Shown here in pieces: positions 9,790 through 21,400 of a stretch of DNA of 64,000 nucleotides; the first letter of the stretch is position 1; each line of letters begins with the position of its first letter. A program made the translations under genes and the position numbers. The notes beneath the pieces were generated by a model. The model was given only the letters and a program-made list of their open reading frames with translations. It had not been told where the DNA came from and searched no databases. The stretch is from positions 557,008-621,007 of the forward strand of contig BCJJ01000005.1 of NCBI GenBank assembly GCA_039545355.1, read 5' to 3'. The stretch comes from Trichosporon coremiiforme (Eukaryota; Basidiomycota; Tremellomycetes; Trichosporonales; Trichosporonaceae).

Positions 9790-10709
9790 ATGACCTACGT
9801 TTCTGTCTTCGTGTCGTCTCCGGACACGCACAGTGAGCGCCGCTTCGACTCAGACCTCACCATCGGTCAGCTCAAGGTGGGTATCTTCCTCCCCGCGACG
9901 TGGTCAAGGGGATCGCCGAGACGCACGGTTACTGCAGGCAGCGCTGACAAGGCAGGACAAGCTCTTCCCCATCACTGGTATCCTGCAGCAATACCAGGTT
10001 CTCAGTCTCTACCAGTCTTCGGAGTCGCAGCAGCCTCTGGCGGCTCTCAGCGATGACAACCAGACGCTCGCAGCCTACGGCGTTCAGGAGTTCAACTGCA
10101 TCAAGGTGAGCCGCATTACCCTCAAGGAAGAACATGCTAACGGCACAGGTGGACAGCACTGACCCCAATGCCCGACCTGGAGAGTTCTCTGACCTGTCTG
10201 CCGTCGACAAGTTCGAGCTCTCGCAGGAGGAGTATGAGAAGCGGAGTGGTAAGCTTCCCGTTGCTTCCCTTATCCAGCTGACGCGGCAGACACCGTTCTT
10301 GCGCACCTGAAGGCGAACAAGCTTGGCCGCTTCGCCGACACTCCCACCCCCATCGCTTTCAAGCCTCCCCCGGCTGAGACCGTCTCAGACGAGTACAAGG
10401 TCGGCGCGCGCTGCGAGGTCCGGAGCGACGACAACATGCCGCGGATCGGCACGATCCGCTTCGTCGGCAAGACTGAGTTCGGCAACAAGGCTGGAGTCTG
10501 GATTGGTGTTGAGCTCGATGAGCCGACGGGCAAGGGAGATGGATCGTGAGTATAGCTTTGTCTTTCGAAAGCCTAGCTGACACCATAGGGTGGACGGCAA
10601 GCGCTACTTCACGTGTTCGCCGAAGCATGCCGTCTTCGTGCGCGCGGACAAGGTCGCGATCGGTGACTTCCCGGAAGAGGATCTGATGGCCTCTGACGAC
10701 GAGATCTAG
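9790..10709 (+). CDS. ALP11: Tubulin-folding cofactor B (CAP-Gly protein)
   Basis: Five exons, join(9790..9876,9956..10105,10149..10248,10290..10545,10589..10709), give 237 aa. The first 80 residues form a ubiquitin-like domain (TIGQLKDKLFPITGI). The second half holds a CAP-Gly domain with VGARCEV, GTIRFVGKTEFGNKAGVWIGVELDEP and the KRYFTCSPKHAVFV segment. The protein ends DDEI, matching the acidic DEI-type tail known in cofactor B to take part in tubulin/cofactor E binding. It acts in the cytosol on alpha-tubulin during folding and dimer turnover. Architecture and length match TBCB (S. pombe Alp11) closely. Its promoter region is shared with the divergent reductase gene. Confidence 0.93.
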
Positions 10710-10941
10710 AAGAATGAAGCTTAATTGGACCTACTGCTGATGTGGTTATGCGAAGAAGGGCACTGATGAGCATGCTGAGAACACTGATTACGACGCAGAG
10801 GATTTGCCCGTCCGTCTCAAAGGAACACACACAACACACATCTGCGGGCGCGCGCTCCCGCTCCACTCCACCAACCTTCCAGATTCAACGTGTCCTCTTC
10901 CTCACTCGACTCTTGCCACTTACCAACACCTTGCCAGCATC

Positions 10942-11550
10942 ATGCCTGCCGTCCGCAAAACGAAGAAGAACCTCAAGTCGGCTAAACCCTACTTTAAGAG
11001 TGAAGAAGATGTTAAGGTCAAGATGGAGGGCGACATGCCCAAGGTAGACGTCGGCAAGGGCACCTACGACCGCATCCAGATGTTCTCTGATATCATCAGG
11101 GTAAGTTCCTTTGCCGTTGATTTTGAACTGACAAGCAGGGAGCCAAACCTGACTGGCCCCAGCTCGCCAAGAACCTCAACAAGACTGCCAATCGTGCGCT
11201 TGCATTGCGGACAGCCCTGACAGCAGAATGCAAAGATACGTGGCGAAAGGTTATTCTCCCTGCCCTGCTGGACGGGCGCGAATGGTCGACCCCCGGCAGC
11301 GCAGCCTGGGACACCAAGGCCAAAATTGAGGTCCTTGTCACTGTGCTCAAGGTGAGCTAATTTATGTCTGCATGATTTCCAGCTGATGCGCAGGGTATCA
11401 TCCCCGACTGGACGCATGTCGCCGCTGCACAGGGCAGGACAGTCACTCGTCAGTTGCAGGCTGGACTTTGGAGCTTACAGTCCAGAGGTGAAGGACTTGT
11501 GGCGCAAGGTCATGCAGCCCAAGCTGCTCAAGGGCGGGACGATCTCGTAG
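10942..11550 (+). CDS. Small Myb/SANT-like hypothetical protein, last exon ambiguous
   Basis: Exons 10942..11100 and 11139..11351 are clear. Their product contains PDWPQLAKNLNKTANR followed by DTWRKVILPALLDG, which looks like a Myb/SANT-type helix unit. The third exon has two readings. With an acceptor at 11393 (branch CTGAT, GCGCAG) it gives a second similar unit, PDWTHVAAAQGRTVTR, but that frame misses the later DLWRKVMQPKLLKGG by one base. With an acceptor at 11382 the frame stays open to the TAG at 11548-11550 (179 aa in all) and keeps DLWRKVMQPKLLKG, but loses the PDW helix. The two repeats suggest the first reading plus a frameshift. N-terminus is Lys-rich, suggesting a nuclear protein. 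Function unknown. Confidence 0.6.
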
Positions 11551-13136
11551 AGACATTGGTGTCTTTGGCTTTTCTACACGGAGCTGACTTCGCAGTGTTG
11601 CAATCTTCACACAGGACGTAGGGCCGTACTTGGCTGCCACCTCGTGTGCGCCAACCGATTATGTGTCTGCTTATCTGCAATCTATCTATTAGCTGTCAAA
11701 AGCCTCAGAGGTAAGCTGAATCGAGAACTGCGCAAGCTAACTCCAGGATCATCATGAAGTAGCACTTATGCATATCCGTGCACGCGCCGCAATCTCTGCT
11801 GTAATCACCTTGCTGCCTGAACTGCTACTCTGCATCCCTATGGCGAGGTTCGTCCGCCATCTTCCTTCCTCGCACAAAAGCGGCAAGGTCAGAGCACGGC
11901 TGTCAACTTCTCTGAAAAGACCTTGTCACTCCCATCGCCTTTGGTCGCCGTTTCCAGGTCAAGCGATAAACAGGCGGTGCCGTTTGAGTTCTCAACGCCC
12001 GCTCCACTGCCGCAGAAGAAGGAAAGCTACGTTGTTGGTGGAGAGAAAAGCTGACACGAGTCTTGTCGTTCTGGCATAGGCGGGTCAATAATGATGCTGA
12101 TCAGGTGGACGTACCTTTCAGTCGAGGTTCGCAGCTAATCGCAGCCGGCCGTCCACTCACAGCTTCAAGGTAAGTAGACAGGAACAGTGCTAGTTTAAAC
12201 GTCATTCGAGCTGACACGCAGTGTACCCTCGCAAGTCTGCAGAGTGTAAACTGTGAAGCTCGATCGTTCAACTAACGCGCAGTTGCGATTCTCCTCCATC
12301 AGCTGCGCAGCACGTTCACTGAAAGTTTTCCTCATCAGATCGAACGTAAAGGAACCACCACACGCACACCAACGCTCAGAGGTTTGTTAAAGGCGGGCTT
12401 CGACAGGCAATCCGCAGCGTCTCATTTGCCCGAGTTTGCGTGGCGGAGCCGTCGTCTCGCCACTTTCAAGCGGACAGCTTCTATTCGGCAGCTTAAGCTA
12501 GCACAGTTCAACGGAGAGCTACTATGCTTTAGTCGCGGGCAACACTGTCGTTCCCCGTCGGCAGAGGCGAGCTACATGTAGCCCGTCCAGGCGATGACAG
12601 CTACCGCGCAGTGGTGATGACTGTCACTTGCACCGCGGCCGCCTTAGACGCGGAAGTTCAGTTGACACTAGACAACTTTTCGCCGCGCAGGGTGAGTGCA
12701 GCTAGTCCCTTTCATCCGGCAGCTGACAGGACAGGGACTCGGGCTGAGGTCAGCTATGGTTGCCGTGACTTCAGCTGACGAACGGTTCGTGGCGCTTCGT
12801 TACGCAAACTGGTTGCGGGAGCTCCTGGGTCAGTGGGAGGTAGGTCCAGCGCCTGTAGCGACTGCAGCTGATAACAGACCTCGTTGCATCGCGAGTTTGA
12901 TCCCTGAGCTGCCGACGTCTATTTGGATGCAACTGAGGGGCCAGTCATCATAGTGACCGCACGCCTCTGTTGTTCCCCGTAAGCAATGTCCGGAATCCAG
13001 CTGACAGAACAGTCCATCTCCCGTTCGGCGGCTCCCTCGCTCCATGCCCAAGGTGAGCTTGAAGGCTGACAGTTCGAGCTGGCACTCCAGCTATCGCATG
13101 GTTCCAGCTGCTCCTCTCTCAGGTAGCTTATGGCAG
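11551..13136 (+). other. Intron-dense transcribed-looking region, upstream part of a cryptic gene
   Basis: No long ORF, but a series of sequences with the full local intron consensus (donor, CTGAC/CTAAC branch, AG): 11711-11746, 12111-12144, 12170-12221, 12692-12734, 12840-12877, 12979-13012 and 13053-13090, all on the plus strand. They run straight into the phase-consistent exons from 13137 on. I could not settle the reading frame here: two frames are each open over part of 12753-13136. It may be the 5' half of one gene, a long spliced leader, or a spliced non-coding RNA. Confidence 0.45.
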
Positions 13137-13722
13137 TCACTCAACGCCCTCGGTATGAAGCTGTTCCGCAATGGCCGGTAATTAACGTGCAGACATGAAG
13201 TCGCCTGACATCAGAGGGAGCTAGTTTACCAATCATCCAGTTACTGACGCATAGAAGGGTGCAGCTCGTCCTCGGTAGTGAACTTGACGTGGAGCTTCAC
13301 GCTAACATCAGCTCCGCTGTGACAGCCCCCGAGAGTGAGTCACAGCTATCATCCATCGCTGGAACAGCTGGCAGAACAGAACAGAAACACGAGATGCAGG
13401 TGAGCTGTCGGATGCGGGACCCGTTGAGCTGACAGACAGCCCGAGAGTATGCAGCCAAGGGGGCTGATTGTGACCGTTGAGGTATGTTTCCTGGTTTGTT
13501 CAGCTGCCTTGGCTGTCTCCAAGCTGAGCGCAGACCTCTGCGCCTAACTTGCTGCACGAGTCGTAAGCTACCAACACGTCCCTTTAGCTGACTAGCCAGA
13601 CACCCGGGCGCCCAGCAGTCATACTATGGTCTGGTGCTGGTGAGCTGCGACGGTTACTGGTGATGCTGACGTGGTAGCTCTGGCTGTCAAGCGGCGCACG
13701 GCATCGAAGGTGGCTCGTGTAG
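13137..13722 (+). CDS. Cryptic intron-rich gene, 3' exons, unknown product
   Basis: Eight short exons read as one open frame across seven introns: join(13137..13177,13215..13223,13255..13274,13312..13399,13440..13481,13534..13562,13600..13639,13678..13722), stop TAG at 13720. Introns are 31-52 nt with local-style branch sites. The last five exons (about 80 codons) use strong splice sites; the 9-nt and 20-nt exons are weaker choices, partly guided by avoiding stops. The peptide is Gln/Ser/Arg-rich (for example TAPESESQLSSIAG and RGLIVTVETSAPNLL) with no domain I recognise. The 5' end is not established; the first visible exon needs one base from an upstream exon. It is convergent with the hydrolase gene, whose stop is at 13813. 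Confidence 0.45.
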
Positions 13723-13812
13723 GTTCTTAAGCTGACACTTTAACTAATATCGCCCCAGCAGTGCTGGCTCCCACATAGCTGACCTCAGCCCATACAACCA
13801 TGCATAGTACAG

Positions 13813-14752
13813 TTAGTTCCCAATCCACTCGCCGATAGCCTGCTGAAGCTGCTGCCCGTCCTCTCTCCTGTTGTAGAAGTGTCCAGCGCCCTCGATCTCG
13901 ATCTTCTTCACTCGATCTCCGCCGAGTGCTTTCAGCGTCGAGGCGCCCGTGAAGTCGTCGCTTGTTCCGAAGATACAGAATACGTCCGTCTGCGTGAGAG
14001 TCACGTCCAGACCTTGCTGGAACGTCGGTCCTCCCAGCGCCGTGAGGGCTTTGAACAGCTTCGGCGCGGGCGAGACGAGCATCACGCCACGTATCGGTGT
14101 CGAGAAGGGTGCGTTGAGAGCTGGGATCGTGCCATACGAGTAGCCCTGGGTATCAGCTTATCGGCGGGTTATGGAGGGCTGTGTGGCATCCGACAGTCGC
14201 CCCTGCGAGAGGTAGTTGAAATCGGGTAGACGCAAGAGCACCGAGCCGGTGTAAGGCGAGGAAGACGCACACAAGGGTCCGGGGAAGACAGGTAATGGAA
14301 ATTAGAGGGCAGACACTCACCAAACGGTACACCTCCCCCGCGCCTGTCAGTTCCCTCCCGGCCGCTTCAACAGCGGCGAAGTCGAGATGGTCATTCCCCG
14401 GATACGCGCCAGGCCACGGCTGGCTTCCCTGTGACTTTCCAATGCCCCTCGCATTGAAAGTGAGCACGGCCGTGTCGGGCCCAACGGCAGCTGGGAGGTG
14501 TCGTGCAACAACGCTGGGGTTAGCTCCTCACCCCACTTAGAGCTCATTTCAGACTCACGGAAAGTCCTGATTCCCACCTAGCCGGCCCCAGGGATGCGCG
14601 GCGGTCACGAGCTTCTTGAGCCCTAGGGCACGGACGGCGGGCTTCAGCTTTTCCGGCGAGGAAGATGGTGGCACAGCGGAAGGGAGGAAGAGATGACACT
14701 CGAGGGAGACACCTGCCGTCGCACTCGGCAGGAACAGGTCCAGCGCGCGCAT
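13813..14752 (-). CDS. Alpha/beta hydrolase fold protein
   Basis: Exon 1 (14559..14752) gives HPWGRLGGNQDFP, exon 2 (14321..14513) gives VLTFNARGIGKSQG, and the last exon (13813..14145) starts with GYSYGT, the G-x-S-x-G nucleophile elbow. It continues to a C-terminal IEIEGAGHFYNRREDG segment with the likely catalytic histidine; GTSDDFTG probably carries the acid. This pattern (HPxGxLGGN, FNxRGxGxSxG, GYSxG) belongs to a family of small hydrolases common in bacteria and fungi, substrate unknown. The link between exon 2 and the last exon (14146-14320) is unresolved: a single 175-nt intron would leave the region before the elbow too short, and read-through of the donor is open for about 50 codons. 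The start ATG is at 14752, no signal peptide seen. Confidence 0.78.
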
Positions 14753-14886
14753 TGTAGTTGAGGAAAGGTGTAAACAGAGAGGAAGGCAGGTGATCTCACC
14801 CAAGCTCTGTCGTTGCTGGAGGAGGAAGGTGGAGGCCGTGCGGTGGAGGCCTGTCGCGTGGTTTGTCGATCACATTCACAACCAGA

Positions 14887-14914
14887 AATTTCAAGGATGC
14901 AATTTCAAGGATGC
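14887..14914. repeat. Perfect 14-bp tandem duplication
   Basis: AATTTCAAGGATGC occurs twice back to back upstream of the hydrolase gene start. It is a recent small duplication or a paired protein-binding site; nothing else distinguishes the two. Confidence 0.85.
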
Positions 14915-16200
14915 ACCAGCAGGGCAAGATAGAGTCGAGCCCATGAGGACTCATGTCCAAGGCCTCGCGACGAATGATTCTTCTTTGCTTGAAACTTGCT
15001 CCCCTACACTCCTTATTAGTCATCGAGGCAGTGACAAAGCAAAACTGCGGCCCTGCGAGACCCCTGGTATGCGACTCGTATTGACTTTCGGAGGTCTGGA
15101 CTACCTTTTCAAAGGCTTAACCTTGCTATGATAAGATAGAGCTTCGCAGGCATATGCAAGTACGTCTGCGGTAACCATAGCCATAAGTAACGTTCTTGAG
15201 CTTTTTGCTCTGCTGTCGGTTTGCCGGAACAGGCAGAGAACTCCGGCAGAGCGTTCTGTACCTCCTTGCTGGACGTTGCACTGCGTTGAGTGGGTGCAGT
15301 GACGGGGCCGCTCTGCGAGCGGCGTGGTGAGCCTCGAACGAGCGTCGCGCGTTCGCCGCAAGGTACGGAGGAACGGCGGTACCTCACTCGCGACGCTTAC
15401 GAGACCTGCGTGCAAGTCTGAACGTTACCAGACCACTTAAAATCCGCGTTCAGTTCTGCAACCAGCTCCGACGATTGCTGAGTGTCCAGGCGTCAGTTCG
15501 GCCGAGCGTGAAACGTGGCAAAAGCGTGAGCGGTAAGCTATCGGCGACGTCTCCGGTGCTTGATCTGATTCATAGCCTTTCCATTCCGACGGGCTTGGGG
15601 CCGTACCAGAGTGCCGGGCTCCCAAAGAGGTCAACAGCAACTACAAACGACCTCTTCGGGCTCGTCGGGCTCGGTTGTTCAGGAGCTGGTAGATGGCGAG
15701 CGAGGGCCAGTGCGACGGAACTGGTATCCCCCGGCGGCCCAAAGTAGCGGCAAGGGGCCTAGCGCCAGTTACGTGTTTGTTGTTTGTTTGGCGACCCAGA
15801 AAATGTCTGTGCGATGAAATACACAGGGGAACACAAACGGGGCTGACACAGTGTGGCTTCGATGGCTTCTCCACTAGGCCACGTCTCACTTGCCGCTTTC
15901 TGCCCATACCTTAGGCTGCCCACGAGAAGCAGTCTAACGGCCAAATGGCCGAGGGCAGACTGCGGCACCTGCTGTATCAGCGCATCAGTGTCTCGCGCCC
16001 GTGCAGCAAGCCAGCGCGAAACCTTCCATAGTTTTGAAGACAGACCAGCCTCTCCCAGCAACATCAGCCGTTTCGACCCCCCTCGCTTGCAGACCTTCCT
16101 GCGTAGGGGCCGGCGCTGCTACGGCCAGCGGACTATGGGCAGCGGAGCAGCGGCGACCTGTCCGAAGCCTTGACCAGGGGCCGCGGGCCGAATTGATGAC

Positions 16201-16240
16201 ATGAGGGGCCATGAGGGGCCATGAGGGGCCATGAGGGGCC
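16201..16240. repeat. Four perfect copies of a 10-bp repeat
   Basis: ATGAGGGGCC is repeated four times without change. GGGG-rich C-strand repeats like this resemble stress-element or zinc-finger binding sites in fungi (AGGGG core), but no nearby gene start makes a promoter role obvious. Confidence 0.9.
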
Positions 16241-18455
16241 GAGGGTGGGCGACTATCTCGGTCTCTTGTGGCCGTTAGTGCAATTCGGATCAGACTATGG
16301 GAGTCTTGTGGCTCGATCGCAGATTCAACGGAGTATCTCTGCTCGTCATCGCTCTGAATAGGAGTAACTTCTGCCACGACTCATCCCTCCGTGCAACTCT
16401 CTGCACACGCCGAGGAGGAGCAAGCATTATAGCACCCGAAGCCTAGAGACCGACAGGCTCAGAGGAGTATGCAGCCTGGCAATGCAGTGGTAACGGCAGG
16501 CCAGACCCGTCCCTTGGAATCCCTGAGCAGCCCTGGACGTCTAGGGAAGGTGTGATGGACGAACACAGTTGACGTCCTGTCACGCACTGCGGTCACCGCA
16601 CTCTGGTCTTGTAAGCACCACACTAATGATATGACAGTATGAAGACGCAGAGGAGGGAGATCCACTCCGTTCCTTATGCCCAGCAAAGTCACCTCATGTT
16701 CGGGTCCTGGGTCCTCTCATCTCAACCGGGCAACCCCCTCGTATCGCATTGCGTCCTGTTCCATGATTGCTGTTCATTGAGAAATTAATGCTCACTCAAG
16801 CGAGCTGCAGATCTCGCGCAACTCAAACACGACGCCAGCGCCATGGCACGCTTCTTACACTCTTCAGTGCTCGACATATCACCTTATCGCTAGTCATTGC
16901 GGCTAGTATGTGGCTGACAGCCGATGTTCTCGTTTCCAGCTGACCGCATGTTGGTGCACCGGTCCCAACGCCTGACGTTGGCCAGACGCTGGCCCGACGC
17001 TGAATATGATCTCAAACACGTCAATCCTGTGCACAAGGACAGACGACGGCGGATCTGGCATCGGATAGACGGCTCGCGCAGACTTCTGGCCAGCAGAGGG
17101 GCCATCAAACAGAACGTCAGCTCGGGAAGCTCTGAGCTCTGCGGCCAAGCCCAAAAGATGAGTTGCAGGGGGAGGGAGCTGAGGGCTCAATGTCGCTGGA
17201 GCGGTGGTGCGAGGACGGAAGGGGTGGGTCCTGTTACGTTTTGGGGTTGGGTTTCCCTCGATTTCGCTCTGAACCCTCCAAGCATGCAACAGGTACTCCC
17301 AACGTTTTCCTGGATGTCGTCGATGTCCAGATCCATATAGGGTGTAGTCCCACCCAGCTCGCCCAGCGGCCCAGCAGCCGTGCTAGCATGCTGGTTGCAC
17401 CCCAGCCCAGGGGACGGCCAGCGTCGAGTGTTATGCGGACCACACATAACCAACTGCCAACCGAGAATGGATCCAGCTCGATGAAGGCACACATAGTACT
17501 CGGCGTTGAGCGTAAACATTTCACGATCTCCATACCCACTCACCTCATATCCTGGCCTGGAGCTGCTCACTCAACCCTCACTTTTGCTCATCTGCAAAGA
17601 AGACGCCCGCGCCCGCCGCCCAAGTTTCAGTGTCCGCGATCCACTTCTATCTTTCATCTCACCCAGTCACTTTGCACTACTTCCGCTCGCCGCCGACGAC
17701 CTCTCTGCAGCATCCGACTGAGCTGCCCGCCGGTTCCCTCAAGTCCTCAAGCTGTGAGTCGTCCTTCACTTCCCTTCTCCCTTCTCCATTGCGGGGGGTT
17801 CAGGTTATTTCGCACTCGGGGTCAATCATGGTGGCCAGGATCACTGGTGCTGTGTACCCAGCCAAGCAATCGATCTGCCCATCTTATAGCATGGTTGTCG
17901 TCAACAAGCGACCTTGCGTAAGCAGCCCTTGCGCTCTCCTTCGTCTCGCTGCATGGACACTGGCTAGTCAAGACGTACGTAGACTATAGACATTCCTGTC
18001 TTCCCCGCTAGGCTGCATGGGCTGGCTTGCACGGTTATTGCGCCGTCACTGCTGCGCCTGGACATTGCATCAGGCAGCAAGGATCGGTGCAGTAACGTGA
18101 ACCCTCGATAATGCGCCACGGCGTTGTCACTCCCACACGCCAACCCAGCTCTTCTGTCGTCGGTTGGAAGGCACAGGTCCAAGCACCTGCCCCCCTCCTT
18201 TTGTTATGTGTTTTTGTTTCCAGGACAGGGCCGGAAGAAGGGTCAGATCAGACACAACAACCGGCAACCCAGCGACAAGACCCAGAGACCAGCGATCGAC
18301 GGACTTTGTGTGTTAACTAGGCGACATGTCTGGGCTCGATCTTGGTTGCTCAGCACCTTCTTTCTGCCTTCACACTTTACCAGTCTCGCTTGCTTTCTCT
18401 AACCACTTCCTTATTCTCTGCTTTCACCGCCGCTCATGGCGCTGACATTCCTCTT

Positions 18456-21400
18456 ATGACTTCCCATCCGCGGCCCCCGTCAACTTGTGACTGCGGACAC
18501 TCTTACAAAAATGCGACTCCCATTCCTATCCCCAACATAACCGTTGCCTTCCCCGACTCCGATGACGGACCTGACTACTATGGCAACTACAGCGACTTCT
18601 ACTGTGGCTCCGAATTCACCTCGACGTCAACGACCCTATCTTCCCTCACGCGTCTCGGTTCTTTTCGACGTCTCACGCGCAGCTCGACAAACTTAGGACC
18701 GAAATCTGGGCAGGGGGGCCGCGCTTACAGCACCGGGTCATCGACCGGCCTTGGCGACTTTGCTGAAGCGGCCCGAGACGCCATGGTCGAAAAACGGAGA
18801 CCGTGGGGGCGGACAGATTCATTCCGAGCCTCCGGGGTCGACGCCAGACGTACGCCACCGCCGCCTGATGATGACGAGCTCGATGGCTATGTCCCATACC
18901 GCCCACCATATGTCTCACAGCCCACGCCTTCTACGAGCCAGCCCATCGTGATCCAGCCGTCAGGTGCTCAAGGCATCGGCTTGGCCCCTAAGCGAACCCC
19001 TCCCAAGCATGGCCGTCCTCCGATCTCGAAGAAACCTAGCTTTTTCCGCAAGCTGCTAGGTGCGGCCCGCAGCGACAGGTCCAAGTTAGTGTCGGCCTCG
19101 ACACCGTCCCTCACCTTGCACGAGAAGGGGGACCGCCCGCATTACCAGCAGCACCAACACTATCATTATCAACGACACGGGCGACAACCCTCTCAATCTT
19201 TAACGCAGTTCTACCAAGCCAACACCTTCAGTGGCAGACATTACCAGACGAGGCGTCATGACGCCCGAAACATCCCTTCTATCGGAACGGGGTTGTCCGG
19301 CCCTTCTGTTCTGTTTTCCCCTCTCACCCGCAATAGCAGCGTCCGTCACAACGTTCGCAATGGATCGACGGGGGGCTTTAATGTGAGCAATCTGAACGTC
19401 GCGCTTCTGGGTGACTCCTCAAACATGAACATCCAGCCTTCGACGAACCACCATCTTTACGCCAGCACTCCCAACCTGATCGATATGTCCGAGAAGCAGA
19501 CACAACCCGCGCACGACTGGCGATACACAAGGGAACACCGGCGACCGGGAACTAGCATTTCCCACTCGCAAGCACCAGCGACGCCGCCCACTCGAAGGAG
19601 GTCATTGCGCCGGGGTGACTCGACCTTATCCCTGCACAGTGAAGGGTCGCGCTCTCGATTGGCAGTTAGTACCATGTGTGACGCTTTGACATTCCCTCGA
19701 CCCCGAATGTACGCCCACGAAGTGACTCCCCCGGACTCCCCCACCGACGACGAGGCCCTGAGCACTCGGGCCAACGTAAACATCAACATCAACGAGTTCA
19801 AGCAGGCCATGCACGCGACCGTGTCGCGGAATACGGAGCGCGAGGACTGGACTGCTATCACGCGGCGGCCGAGCGGTAGCAGCATGCACCGCAAGAGCTC
19901 AAGCTGGAGCCGTGGATCCAACTGCTCCCACTCGCAGCCTTCGATCATTAACGGTCCCCCGTCCACATTCACGACGCCCAGAAAGCACAACCGCATGCCC
20001 TCCCGGGAACGAAGCCACGATGGCAGCGAGCGCGATTACGGGGAGCCGATCTACCCCCAGCGCACGAACTCTGCCGCAGGCTCGCTCAGGTCATTCTTCA
20101 TTGGCTCTAGCAGTCATGCACACTCGGAGGACAACCTGCTCGGCCGAGGTGGCAGGCGATCGCGTCCAAGCTCACGAATGTCTTACACTGACACTGAACA
20201 AAGTTCGATGTTGCACTTGGGCCCGGTCCGACCCGGTTCTGCCTCTTCGGGACATAGCCTCACGATCATTAGCAGCTCGCGTGGATTGCCCAAGAGCACG
20301 AGTACGCCGTCCCTCGTGCCCCACAAGACGCCGAAGGCAACCGGCCATGCCCCCAGGAGGTCGAAGAGTCACCGTCATTCGCGACGTCATTCTCGCAACG
20401 ACTCGGGTCCGCAGTATGTGCCACCGCCTCCGGTCATCCGTCATGCTGGACCACCGCGCACCTTCCAGTTCCACCTGCAATCAGCTGCCAGGGCCCACAT
20501 CGGGGTAGTTACTATAGGAGGAATTTCCCAGGAACGCACCACTCGACACTTCCGCCCTCCTCCACCCCCTCCTGTTTCAGCGCGTCCAGTTGATTTCGCC
20601 CAGGCCAGATTACGACGTCCGCAATCAACAGAGCCTCCCATCCAGCGCCGCAGTCGGCCGCGTCGCTTATCTTCTCCCGTTAACCTTGAAGGCCCTCCGG
20701 TGCAGATGGTCAGCATCAAGGCTTCGCCAGACGATGAAATTGGCGTGGCGATCACGACCGATCGAGAGCAGCTTTTGCGCTCTCCCGTTCGCCGGCGTCT
20801 TGACGCCGATGACGACTCTGGCTCGGCTCATGCGCGATACTTGGCAGCACGCCAGCAGCGCCAGAACGCTTCTGTTCCTTCGCTTCTTTCGGATGGTCCC
20901 GTCACACCGATTCCTGATCGCCAGGTCTTGCCTTCCGCGAAACCTCAGACCAGTTCTGGACCGTTCCAGTTCCAGTCTTCGACTTCGTCAGTCGTACCTG
21001 TTTCGCTCAGAGAGCCTCGGCGATCGCTCGAGAGAAAGGATCGCTTCTTGTCCACCTCTGGTGTGCCGCCGGCCCCTTCGCTCCAGGCCAGCTGGTACGC
21101 TGCCCACGCCCGCTCTCCGAGCACTCCACTCCTGTCCTCACAGCCAGCGGTCAACATTCCTGCCGAGCTTGAAGCGGGTCCCTCTTCACTCAAGAAGGCT
21201 GTGGGCAAGGGTTCTGATCGAGGATCGGTCATTTCCGAGAAGCCCATTCGCGTTCTCTCAACGCCGACTGCTTCCTCGTCTTATCCCGAGTCACCAACCG
21301 AGTCCTCCGTGCTGCAGTCTCTGGACTCCCCCACCATCAGCCCCTTCGCCGACGTCCACCGCGCACCTGCTTCTACCCCGGCCAGAATTCCTCCTCGTCG

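Larger units (their letters stand above)
14753..18455. other. Gene-poor 3.7-kb region and leader of the 18456 gene
   Basis: No ORF here has a convincing protein. Seen in it: a 14-bp tandem duplication at 14887-14914, a four-copy 10-bp repeat at 16201-16240, and from about 17560 on a pyrimidine-rich sequence typical of promoter and 5' leader DNA in this genome. An intron-like unit, GTGAGT at 17755 to CAG at about 17804, may be a leader intron of the next gene. Several ATGs precede 18456, so upstream ORFs are possible. Confidence 0.5.

Noticed and set aside
11443..11640. Minus-strand ORF over the end of the Myb-like gene
   Set aside because: It opposes an exon with conserved-looking repeats and has no features of its own.
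15101..15415. Minus-strand ORF near 15.1-15.4 kb
   Set aside because: Overlaps another equally long ORF in a second frame, has no domain and sits in repeat-like DNA.
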